From assembly GCA_907163345.1 (NCBI GenBank), contig CAJQUN010000513.1:124001-188000 (forward strand): a DNA stretch of 64,000 nt, in the 5' to 3' direction. Both the position numbers and the translations under genes were made by a program. This document shows, in pieces, positions 44,257-55,256 of this stretch. This stretch comes from Haberlea rhodopensis. Lineage: Eukaryota > Streptophyta > Magnoliopsida > Lamiales > Gesneriaceae. Numbering within the stretch: the stretch's first letter is position 1; each line of letters opens with the position of its first letter. The notes beneath the pieces were generated by a model. It was not told where the DNA came from and did no database searches. It was given only the letters and a program-made list of their open reading frames with translations.

Positions 44257-47200
44257 TTAAGATAAGTCAATTAAACCAAGAATTTGACGGAAATAATTAA
44301 ACTTAGCCTCAGGAAGCGGTTTAGTGAAGATGTCTGCTGCTTGCTGCTCTGTTGAAATGTGCTCGATCCGAATTTCCTTTTTGCCAACATGATCTCGAAT
44401 AAAATGATGTCGTATATCAATATGCTTTGTTCGAGAGTGCAGAACTGGATTATACGTTATAGCAATTGCACTTGTGTTGTCGCAAAATATCGGAGAGTCA
44501 ACAGCTTGGATGCCATAGTCTTTGAGCTGGTGTTGAATCCAGAGCATTTGAGCACAACAGCTTCCAGCGGCTAGGTATTCTGCTTCAGCTGTGGATGTGG
44601 CAATCGATGTCTGCTTCTTACTGAACCAAGAGATCAATCTTTCACCTAGAAATTGACATGTTCCACTGGTGCTTTTACGATCGATCTTACACCCAGCGTA
44701 GTCTGCGTCTGAATACCCGATCAAGCTGAAGTTTGAATCTTTGGAGTACCAAAGACCAACGTTCTGAGATCCTTTTAAATATTTCAGAATACGCTTGGCA
44801 GCAATAAAATGTGATTGCTTTGGTTCTGACTGAAATCTGGCGCACATACAGACTGAAAACATAATATCGGGCCGGCTCGCTGTAAGATACAATAGCGATC
44901 CGATTAGTCCTCTATACATGGTTACTTCAACTGCCGTTCCCCCCTTCATCTTTGTCTAACTTGATTGTTGGACTCATTGGAGTTGATGCAGTTGAGCATG
45001 TTTCCATTCCAAATCTCTTGAGGAGCTCTTTGGTATACTTGGTCTGATTGATGAAAATGCCATTGTTGAGCTGTTTTACTTGCAGACCCAGAAAGAATGA
45101 CAATTCTCCCATCATGCTCATCTCGAACTGTCCCTGCATTAACTTAGAAAATTTCTCGCACAATTTGGGGTTAGTTGACCCAAAGATTATGTCATCAACA
45201 TAAATCTGAACTAATAGGGTATGTTCCCCCTTAATGAATTTAAATAGAGTTTTATCTACTGATCCGATCTGGAAATCATGGTTCAGCAGAAATTGAGATA
45301 GAGTGTCATACCAGGCTCTTGGAGCTTGTTTCAGACCATACACTGCTTTATTCAGTAGATATACATGATTGGGATACAAATGGTTCTGAAATCCAGGTGG
45401 TTGCTCAATGTAGACTTCTTCCTGAAGCTTTCCATTAAGAAAGGCGCTCTTGACGTCCATCTGATATACTTTGAAGTCTTTAAAGGCAGCATAAGCAAGA
45501 AAGATTCGGATAGCTTCAAGTCTGGCGACTGGTGCAAATGATTCATCGAAGTCGATTCCTTCTTCTTGTCTGAATCCCTGTGCCACCAGTCTGGCTTTGT
45601 TTCTAACCACAGTTCCATCTGCGTCTAGCTTATTTCTGAAGACCCATCTGGTTCCAATAACAGGCAGGTCGCTTGGTCTGGGGGTTAGACTCCAAACTTG
45701 ATTTTGTTCGAATTGATTAAGCTCTTCTTGCATTGCTTTAATCCAGTTGAAGTCAGTCAGAGCTTCATCGATCTTCTTGGGTTCCAGAGTAGAGATGAAG
45801 GCAGCATGAGTGAACTCATCCATCATCTGTCCTCTGGTTCTGATTGGTGCAGAAGGACTACCAATCACTAAATTAGGTGGATGCTTCTTAGTCCATCGAT
45901 AGCTTGACTCTGGATTGTCTGGTCCGGTCGGATGAACAGTAACAGCATGATCAGCATCTGTTTTAATATTTGAGTCAGGAGCATTCGGATCAGCTCGATC
46001 TGAAGTTTCTTCAAAGCCTGGATCCGGTCTGTCTGGTAATTCTGGTTCTGGTGGATTGTCTCTTGACCTGTTAGCTACAATCTCATCATCACTGTTAGCT
46101 TCGAGATGGATATTTTCCATCTGATTTTGAATTGATTCTTTGTTGCCCTCAACACATAAAGTTTCATCAAAGACTACATGAACAGATTCTTCTACAGTTA
46201 AAGTTCGATTATTAAAAACTCGATAAGCTTTGCTAATTGATGAATATCCTAAGAATATACCATTATCTGACTTAGCTTCAAATGCTGTAAGATGACTCTT
46301 ACCATTGTTGTGAACGAAGCATTTACAGCCAAATACATGAAAGTGAGAAACAGATGGTCTGTTACCAGTCCATATTTCATATGGAGTGAGATTCAGCTTC
46401 TTGTTAATCATAGATCGGTTTTGAGTGTAGCAAGCAGTATTTACAGCTTCTGCCCAGAACTTTTGAGAGATTCCAGAATCAGCAAGCATTGTTCTTGCTG
46501 CTTCCTTGAGCGTTCTGTTTCTTCGTTCTGCAACTCCATTCTGTTGAGGAGTTCGAGCAGCTGAAAACTCATGCTTGATTCCATGATCTTCTAGAAAGGA
46601 TTCAAGATTCTGATTTGAAAACTCAGTCCCTTTGTCACTTCGAATCCTGTCTATGCTGGATGATTTCTCGTTCTGAGTGCGTTTCAGCAGCTTGATCAAC
46701 TTCGGACCGGTCTGATCTTTACTGCTTAAGAATATAGTCCATGTAAAGCGTGAGTAATCATCAATAACAACAAGAGTATACCGCATTCCCCCTAAACTTG
46801 TTATTGGTATAGGACCAAACAAGTCCATATGCAGTAATTCTAAACAGCGGGAGGAGGATTTGGCATTCTTGTTTTTGAAGGATGATCTGATCTGTTTGCC
46901 CATTTGGCAAGCTTCGCAGATCTTATCCTTAGCAAAATCGATCTTGGGCAGACCGATAACTAAATCATGTTTACACAGGCTAGCAATGGTCTTAAAGTTG
47001 ATATGATTCAAGCGCTTATGCCACAGCCAATGTTTATTATCATTGTTAGCGATGAAGCAAGTAGGATTATCAGGTTGAGCATGATTCCAGTTAATCTTAT
47101 ATGTGTTTCCATTCCTGATTCCTACGAGCATGGTTATACCGTCTGATGATTTAATAGTGCAAGTGTGTTTATGAAATTCTACAGCATAACCATTATCACA

Positions 47201-47407
47201 GAGTTGACTTATACTAATCAGATTATAGCACAGATTTTCAACTAACAGCACATCATTGATAATAATGTTACCATGGACAATCTTACCCTTGCCCACGGTC
47301 TTACCCTTTGAGTTATCTCCGAAAATGATTTTGGGTCCAATACATTCTGTCACTTCAGACAGCAGCTCGATGTTTCCAGTCATGTGACGGGAACACCCAC
47401 TGTCCAA
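44257..47407 (-). pseudogene. pol: SIRE pol: protease, integrase, RT, RNase H, one frameshift
   Basis: Protease active-site region DSGCSRHMTG at the start (47370-47407). GAG-pre-integrase/zinc region with HKRLNHINF and CEACQMGK (46900-47030). Integrase core with LDLFGPIP-like MDLFGPIP, VVIDDYSRFTW, SDKGTEFSN and TPQQNGVAERRN (46500-46850). RT with TRWVFRNKLDADG, QMDVKSAFLNG and the catalytic YVDDIIFGS (45170-45700). RNase H (44257-44700) with GYSDADYAG and KHIDIRHHFIRD. One frameshift at a C6 run (about 44940) splits the RT end from RNase H; everything else is open. The homopolymer makes a sequencing error possible, so the reading frame may be intact in the real genome. Confidence 0.95.
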
Positions 47408-47472
47408 ATACCAGTCTGATGCGAGTTTCTTCGGTACCTGTCATCAAATATAATTATTGTTGGTACCCAATC

Positions 47473-48803
47473 CTATTTGGGTCCAGAACGGATTAGCCCT
47501 TTGGGAACCCACACCTGTATCAGCTTCAATGGCTTGTGTGTGTAGGGTGTGCTGTGTACTGGTCTGTTTCGATGCTGTGTGTGATAATGTGTGCGCTGTG
47601 AAAACCTTTGATTCTCATAAGGTAGTCTATATCTTCGTTGAATCGGTTCTGAGTTATAGTAATTGTATTGTCTTCCTTGCCTTCGATCTTGCACCTTTGG
47701 ATTTGGTCTGATAGACGCAAATCTTGCTGGTGCCTTTTCTTTGGCTTGGTCAACATAACCAATTCCTTTTCTCAGATTTTGATTCTCGTAAGAGACTCCT
47801 GTTTGAATCTTAAGTGCTTCAGTTTCATATACTGTGCTGGATTTAACAAATGTCATTTGTTTGACTTGATTCTTTACCAGCAACAACTCAGATTCATCTT
47901 TGGTGCATTCTTTGGTGTCAAAGCCTATGCCGGTGAAATCACCGACGTTTCTTTGAACCTCTTGTAATTCTTCCAAGGATGTTCTGGATTTTGTCTATGT
48001 TTTGAATATATGTGAGAACTTAGCATTTTGTGTGCTAATTCTCTTATTTTCTTCATGGAGCTGATCATAAGAGATTTTCAGCTTATTCAGCTCGATCTGG
48101 AGATTTTTGCACTCACCCTGCTCAGAGCAGCTTGGTTTGTTGTGCTCATCCATTTGAGTACTGATTTTGGCTTTATTCTTCTCAAATGATTCAGCTAAGA
48201 TCCTATAATCATTAGCCATGTCTTGCAGTGCGGACATGAGCTCTTCTCGTGTAAATTCATTTGAGTCAAGATCATATACCTCGTCTGTCTGACTCATTTC
48301 TTCGTCTGCCATAAGACATTGAATATCTTCTTTGCTTTTGCTGGAAGAATATTCAGAGCTTTCCGAGTTTGAGTCTGTCTGAGCCCATTTGCTGTTTCCT
48401 TCTTCAGCTACTAGGACTTTTTGGGATTTTCCATGATTCTTGCGGTCTTTGTAGTGCTTCTTCTTTCTATCATCACGATGCTTCTCTTTTCGTTCTTCTT
48501 TCTTCGGTCTGGTACAATCTGCAATGAAGTGTCCGGTCTTACCACAATTGTAGCAAGCCTGATCGTTAACAATATCATCTTTTCTTGATTTATAATGATG
48601 AGAGGGTTTGAAGTTCCTCTTATTTTTAGACATAAATTTACCGAATTTCTTGATAAATAATGACATAGCATCGTTACTCATCTGTTCAGCAGATCGGTCT
48701 GATGTTGAAGTGATCTGGTCTTGAGTGGCTGCCAGGGCCTTGTTTGGTTGAGAGATGAATGGCTCTGCTTCACCTCTGCTTATCAGTTCAAACTCATAGG
48801 CCT
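47473..48803 (-). pseudogene. gag: SIRE gag, C-terminal part
   Basis: Zinc knuckle CYNCGKTGHFIADCT (48510-48560) followed by a Lys/Arg/Asp-rich stretch, an acidic Ser-rich segment and a coiled coil with MDEHNKPSCSEQ (48000-48250). An in-frame TAG at 47995 separates it from 47473-47976 (Asn/Arg/Tyr-rich, QRRYRLPYENQR). The upstream end is cut by LARD-B at 48803. The long C-terminal gag extension is typical of SIRE elements. Confidence 0.88.
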
Positions 48804-48808
48804 TAAGA

Positions 48809-51395
48809 TGTGATGACCTGAGATTAGGGATGTTAATCCCGGAGTATTAATAACCCCTAAAGTTGTTTTACGTGGCGACATGGAGTTTAATCGAGGTGTC
48901 GGGCCTTCTGGGCTCATTTATTTGGGCAGTTGGGATCGTTGGATCCCGAGGTTGAGATCGTATTCTCATTTCGGTGAAAACCTGTGAGTTGGGTTTTTAG
49001 TGTGGCTCATAATCTCGGGTGCTGTGTGTGGGCACCGGTAGGGGATTTTTGAGTTAGAGAGAGAATTTTTGAAAACAGATGATTTTTAATGAATCATGAT
49101 GTATTTGTGGGGATATTAGTATTTCGGGGTATTTTTGCTATAAATACTAGTTGAACCCGAGATTTTTATTATCGGAACCATTTTTCCCCCTTTCTTCCCT
49201 CTCTCCTCCCGCGCGCACACCCGATCCCCTTTGACCCCCGCGCGTAAAAGTCGTCGGCCAGCCGCCGTCCGGCCGCCGTTCGGCGCGTGCCACCCGCCGT
49301 TGGAATCGTCTCTTCCAGGCGCTTCTATACATACCAACAATTTGAAGTTTGGTCGAGAATCGAGCTCGGATTTGCCAGAAAAGCGTAGGGTTCGAAAACT
49401 GGATTTCATCCGATTTTTGGGACGCGATTTTGGTATGTTTTTGGTACGATTTTTCTGGTGTTTTTGGGGCATTTTTATGCTGCTTTTGAATCGATGATTT
49501 CATACTTTCATGGGTCGAAAATTTGTTGCTTATGGATTCGAATTTGAACACTGATTTTGTGAATTAGGGTTCGAAAATTTGGGTTTTTGGTATGAGGATG
49601 ATGATTCTTGTTGTTATTCGATTAATTCATGTTTAAATGAATTATGATGCTTAATTGGGATCAAATTGAGATGTATGGTTCGAAATTGCCCTATTTTGGT
49701 GAGGGTTTGATTTCGATTTTGGGGGTTTTGGCTATGGGTTGATGATTCATGTTAAGAGATTGTTATTACATGTTTTAGATGATTTATGATGGTTGGTTGG
49801 GTTCGAATCGTGATGCTAGGGTTCGAATTATTGAAGGTGTTCTTGAGCAATTTTTTGATATGTTGCATTCGTTTTCCCTCCCTGCATGTACCCTGCCCCG
49901 GGTCTTTTAGATGTTTAATTGTCGTGTGTCGACAATATTTTGAGGGTTATGGATGTGCTTGAGCATGGGTTGCATGTTCGTAAATAATTGTGAAGTATTT
50001 ATCGTGTTAGCACATCGTTCCTCAGGGCATGGAACTCGAGCAAGGTTTGGCTCGGACTTCGAGGATTTAAGGTACGTTTAGCGTACGAGCATAGTTTAAA
50101 TGATGTTTTACAAGTATGATGCATGATCTAAAATACATGAAATGCTTTACTATGATGGTACCGGGACTTGATTACGTTATGTTGATTCACATGGTGAAAT
50201 GCTTAGTGCCGCTATGAAGCGAGCAAATGATGGGGTGTGGTTGCTACGGAGCAAACACCGATAGTATGATGCTACTTGAAGTAAGAAATGAAAAAGGTGG
50301 TATTTGATTAGATATCTAGGATATCTGTATTTTATTCCCTATTGGTAATGAATAAGAACAGAGACGTAGTTAATCAGAGAAGTGATTAACTAGTATCGGA
50401 AGTTAAGGAAATCTCATTATAATATCTAGAATTATGATAATTGCTAGATAAAGAAAGATGTTATGAAATGTTGTTAAATTGAAACTGGCTAGGGTTAACC
50501 AATATGATGATTAACTGCATATTCAGGATTTGATGATTTATCTGTTTTGAGAACAGGATTATTACAGGGGTACGCTATGATGAGGATGATACCATCCAGG
50601 AAGTATCACATATGTTCCACAATATTTACATTTTTGTAAATTATGTATTATGTCATTATGATTACGAAATTGTGGAATTGGTATGCTCACCCCGTTGGGG
50701 GCTGTCTCTGTTGGGGCAGGTGAACAGGTACATCGATGGCTTTGGAGATGAGCTCGAGCTGTTGATTGGATGTACTCCCAGGATCGTGGTACCAGGGCTT
50801 GATGGAGCACGGTATCGTATAGAGTACTTATATACACCCGAGGTTTATATACACATTTATGATGCTCGCATGTGAGCACGGATATTCTTGTATATGGGTT
50901 GTATATAAAGGCATGAGCCTTTCTCTCTTTCATTATATGTTGCATGCAATTGTGGTAGAATTGCTAATGATATGAGAGTCGTTAGTGTATTGTGTGGGTG
51001 TTGAGACCCATTTATGTCGTCCTATGTGTGGTGTCTTCCCTGGCTGGGAATTTACTTGTGTACTATATTCTGTTGAGTATTGTGTATTCCCTGGCCGGGA
51101 ATTATATTATGTGATGTACTTGTGTTTTGGGATAGCTCAATTTATGGGGAGACTCTGCCCAAATTTTTATAAAAACCCACAATGCAAAAGGGCACCAAGG
51201 GGTGGTAAAGGGCGAACATGTGAGTCTAATTGTGGGTAGAGATGATCTTAATGTTGTATATTAAAGAAATTTTGTAGTTGCCATTCAATGGTAAAGTATC
51301 ATCTGAGCTTCCCGATTGGCTTTTATTGAAAGCATGTGCCACACATAGTGGTGGTTAATACACTAATCAAGGGTTAAGTATATGGGGTCCTTACA
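48809..51395 (+). repeat. 5' LTR of LARD-B
   Basis: 2587 bp. Contains TGCCGCTATGAAGCGAGCA and GTTGCTACGGAGCAAAC hairpins (50208-50270), the UGUU hairpin (50702-50719), twin TTCCC hairpins (51036-51050, 51086-51102) and the 60-bp block (51130-51190). A 132-codon GC-rich ORF pair (49116-49551) is open on both strands but has no domain. Confidence 0.95.
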
Positions 51396-51399
51396 TTAG

Positions 51400-51420
51400 T
51401 GGTATCAGAGTCAGGTTGCT
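51400..51420 (+). other. Primer binding site of LARD-B
   Basis: TGGTATCAGAGTCAGGTTG, four bases after the LTR end. Initiator tRNA-Met type. Confidence 0.88.
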
Positions 51421-52530
51421 CATTGGGGCTGTTGAGGGCCTAGGAAGTTATTGATAGCTATTTATGCATGATGGCATTAATGTTATACGACATGACTAAT
51501 TGTTTATGTGCTTTTATGTTATGAAAAGTGGTATTGCTAACCATTGTGGTTGCAGGAATCGTGTGGAACACGATAGGATGGCATTAATAGCGATGTCTAA
51601 CACTCTATATGCTACGTGCCAAGGAATCTGATTTTGGGAAGAAAATCAGGGAAAAGAAAGATATGATGTATTGTCTGAGGACAGACTGGGTAGACAACCG
51701 ACAGTAGAATACTTCGGTATGGTCTCAATTATTATTGAATATACTAATGCGTTTGTTCATGTAATGCCCAAGCAAGGAAGGTACGTAAGACGCATACGGG
51801 CATCGGACGGTAACACACTCCTAACTCTGACTATGCATTGAATGCATAAGTATTTATGATGTTTATGATGATGATGATTATGATGATTTTGATAAGTAAG
51901 TTTATGACGAATATGTTATGATGACGATGTTTATGACAAGTAAGTTTATGATGATGTGATACGATGTTATGATGTGGTAAGATGCCACGGGGTAAGATGC
52001 CCATATGGTAAGATGCCATACTCCTATATTATGATCATACTATGATTGCATAAGAATTTACGATGCCATGATGATGTGTATAATGAATAGAAATGATAAG
52101 ATGTTTAAGATGATGTTATGATAAGTAAGTTCACGATGAAGATGATTTTATAATAAATAAAGATGACAAGATACTTACGATGATGTTATGATAAATGAAG
52201 ATGATATGACGTTTACGATGACGACTATGATAAGTAATGATGATGTTAATATGATGTTTATAGAATGATATGATGTTTATAAGGCGGTAAGATGACACAG
52301 AGTAAGATACCCATATGCATGAATATGAACCAGGGAAAATGAAAAGAAGGTAATGAATAACCAGCAAGCTTACTCAACTATGATTTCGTATATTTACTGT
52401 TTTATCTCTAAGATAATGATGCTATAAGATGATGATGTTTATATGATGATAATGTATGTTTAACTATGTTACTTAGAATGGTAGAATGTCCGGTGGTCAT
52501 TATGGGCAAGCGAGGAAGGTCTTGCCGCTC
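51421..52530 (+). other. LARD-B leader and ATGATG-rich region
   Basis: Contains an 8-bp stem at 51628-51649 (CTGATTTT/AAAATCAG) and TGTC/GACA around TGAG at 51672-51683. From 51850 to 52480 it becomes a low-complexity run of tgatgatgttta-type words. No ORF of note. Confidence 0.65.
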
Positions 52531-52745
52531 ACATAGCTGATGAGCGATGGGGTACATCCGCTATCAAGGTATAGCGATGGGTATCATCCGCTGATGAGCG
52601 ATGGGGTACATCCGCTATCAAGGTGTAGCGATGGGTATCATCCGCTGAGCGATGGGGTACATCCGCTATCAAGGCGTAGCGATGGGTATCATCCGCTGAA
52701 TAAGAGATACATCCGCTATCAAGGCGTAGCGATGGATATCATACG
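52531..52745 (+). repeat. AGCGATGGG..CATCCGCT hairpin array in LARD-B
   Basis: About seven hairpins. In the first (52543-52562) AGCG and ATG pair with CAT and CGCT around GGGTA, with one unpaired C. Spacers are atcaaggtat or ga. The 92-codon ORF here is the repeat read as protein. Confidence 0.88.
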
Positions 52746-52911
52746 ATGTGTTATGTCGAGCGAGGGGGCCAATTGTGCCGCTGTCATAATGGAACCCGGA
52801 CAGTCCCATTTCTAATTAACATAGTTTGTTGTGAGTATATATGTGAATATGATGTGTATGATGATGTTTATGATGAGTAAAGATGATATGATGATTATGA
52901 TGATGTTTATG

Positions 52912-53190
52912 ATGATAGGATGCCTCATTCCGCTATTTTACGATGACTCATTCTTTTATGAGGATTGGCGATGATTGATGCCGCCGGATATGATGATAGC
53001 GATGCCTCATTCCGCTATTTTACGATGACTCACTCTTCTATGAGGATTGGCGATGGTTTATGCTGCCGGATATGTTAATAGCGATGCCCCATTCCGCTAT
53101 TATGTGGATTTACGATGACTTATTCTTCTATGAGGATTGGCGATGATTAGTGCCACCAGATATGTTGATAGCGATGCCTCTTTCCGCTGT
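52912..53190 (+). repeat. 115-bp repeat units with hairpin arms in LARD-B
   Basis: Two to three units of gcgatgcctcattccgctat, tacgatgactcattctt, tatgaggattggcgatg and gccgccggatat. AGCG/CGCT and GGCG/CGCC arms correspond to those in the 56-bp units of LARD-A. Confidence 0.85.
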
Positions 53191-53218
53191 TATGTAGACA
53201 ATGATTCAGGCTCAGGTG

Positions 53219-53670
53219 TATAGCGAGGTTTTATGCCACCTATTATATGACGAGGTATTATGCCGTCAATTCTATAGCGATGGACTGTGCCGCTATATAT
53301 TCAGCACAGGATTTTGCCGCCTTCGAGCGATGGGTGCTGATTACGTATTATTATTGAGCGACGGAGACAGGTATGCCGCTATCTTGTTAGCGATGAGGTA
53401 TGAGATATTGCTATTCTATTAGCTTTATTATAGCTGGCATGCGTTGTTATACATGTTTTATTATGACTATTTTACTAGCATGATGATGGATGACATATGT
53501 TGATGTACATGGACCGTCACAAGTTGACTGGGTTGTTTAGATGTCATTGTTGACATGTATCGTCACTAGTTGACGATACCTTAGATGCCATGAGTGGGCA
53601 TGTGTCGTCACGGGGTGGCGATGACGATGGTTTAGGAGATGTCTTATTAGACATGCATCATCGTTACGAT
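53219..53670 (+). repeat. Covarying hairpins in LARD-B
   Basis: 53248-53268 pairs TGACG with CGTCA, and the next, 53275-53295, pairs TAGCG with CGCTA at about the same spacing. 53377-53392 is CGCTA/TAGCG. Further on TATCGTCA..TGACGATA arms lie near 53558-53580. Same series as LARD-A 16023-16260. Confidence 0.82.
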
Positions 53671-55221
53671 GAACAATGCGTTGAGTATACGTTTTCAGTT
53701 GTATGCCTTGGGTGCCAGTGTCGGGCACAAAGTGGTGTGTGCGTCACCGATTAACGTGGCCCTTATACCGAGCGGGTTGCTCGAGGAATGGATGGACGCA
53801 CTGTACATGTGATTGTACCGCAGAAATTGTTTGAGGGATCATATCACGAGTGGTGGTACCGTTGGAATGGCTTTTTGGCCATGTAATTTGACGACAGGAG
53901 TGATCGTGGAGGAATTGCTCGCTTTCTATTGATATGACATGTGGTAGACATGGTCACACCAACCATGAGGGTGTAAGATGGGTCCTAAGGAGGTAGGATC
54001 AGGTTATGTTAAGTACATGGGGACATTGGAGTGTCCAGGGTATGTCAGCATTGGAGGAATGTTGGGTAAAGACCCACTACTCTATTGACTTTCTTCCCAT
54101 GGTATGGTATGCCGTGCGGAAACGTCCATCTGATTGGTAGGTTTGAGGTGAAACCTAGTGAGGCAGCGACTAGTTTGCCTGCCGCGTGTGTGCAGCACCA
54201 TGATGGGCTTGCTAGAGCCGTTATACTGCTCGTTGGAACCAAGTTTGGCAAATCGTAAGGTGATACGAGGTGGATTGTGGTGGGCTCTGGTAGTCACCAC
54301 GTCATTTGAAGTTGAAGTTGAGTATGCCTCACTGAAACGTATATATGTTTATGTTTAAATCTTGGTGAGACTTGTCTGGGACAGCTCATGATGTTGAAGT
54401 ACCAACAAGAGAGTCATCAAGTCGTCGTTGTTTTGGCCTGGGAATCCATGTATTTGGGATGCATTGGGTTTATTGCATGTCCTTTCAAATTTGAAACTCT
54501 GAGGAGTCTCGATTGTTTATTTATGATCAGGATGTGATTCTTAGGATATCTGGAGGTGGACATCTTGTGAGATGTCTTTTGTGTGAATCTGTGGCCGTGA
54601 GTTGCCCAAATTGAGTTGCAATGATGCGACTGCTCATTTGATGGGGGAGGTTTGAAAGTGGAAACCAGGTTTGGTATGTGTACACCATGGTATGCTAATG
54701 TTTCCCTCGTAACGATGTATGTTAGACATCGCGAGTCATGATAGAGATGTCTTTGAATGATATCTACGATGGAATCGGAAGCAATTCGAATACTTGCAGT
54801 TTCAGTTGACTAACCGCCTTTGGGTTGTTAGCGTTGAGTGGTACTGACGCTCTTTGACGTTATGATGGATTTGGAAGTCTATTCCACTCCAGAGATTGAC
54901 ACGAGGTCAACGTTCTCACGGTTGAGGTGTCATTCAGGATGCGTTCTTACTGGTTGTATTAGAACGAAGGATGACTGTCCGATCTACAGTCGTAAGTATC
55001 GGTTGTTTTGCAGTCATGAGGGACTGACTTTTGGGATGACCCACATCGAGGTACGTTTTGCCTCTTGAGTGATATGTTGGTTTTGGTATGTCGCTCTGTT
55101 TCAGAGTTCGATGTGAGGTAAGTATTCTCGAGGTTTTTAAGACGATTCTGTTATGGTCAAGAATCGAGGTTCTGGCTTCATGTTGTTGTGTAGCCTGGGT
55201 GTTATGTGATACACCGGTGCT
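53671..55221 (+). other. Hairpin-rich interior of LARD-B homologous to LARD-A
   Basis: Aligns in pieces with LARD-A 16280-18590. Stems include CGAGC/GCTCG near 53768, AAACGT/ATGTTT (54335-54350), GACATCT/AGATGTC near 54560 and CGATGT/ACATCG near 54714. No gag or pol motif on either strand. Confidence 0.65.
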
Positions 55222-55256
55222 AATTTCGAGGACGAAATTCTTTTAGTGGGGGATAT
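55222..55256 (+). other. Pre-PPT hairpin and PPT of LARD-B
   Basis: AATTTCG/CGAAATT around AGGA (55222-55239), then AGTGGGGGATAT before the LTR. Confidence 0.82.

Noticed and set aside
49116..49551. 132-codon GC-rich ORFs on both strands as a gene
   Set aside because: They lie in the LARD-B LTR (repeated at 55564-55999), have no domain and are open because the segment is GC-rich.
52531..52745. CRISPR-like array
   Set aside because: Short repeats with regular spacing, but repeats and spacers are both similar between units, there are no cas genes, and the context is a plant retroelement.
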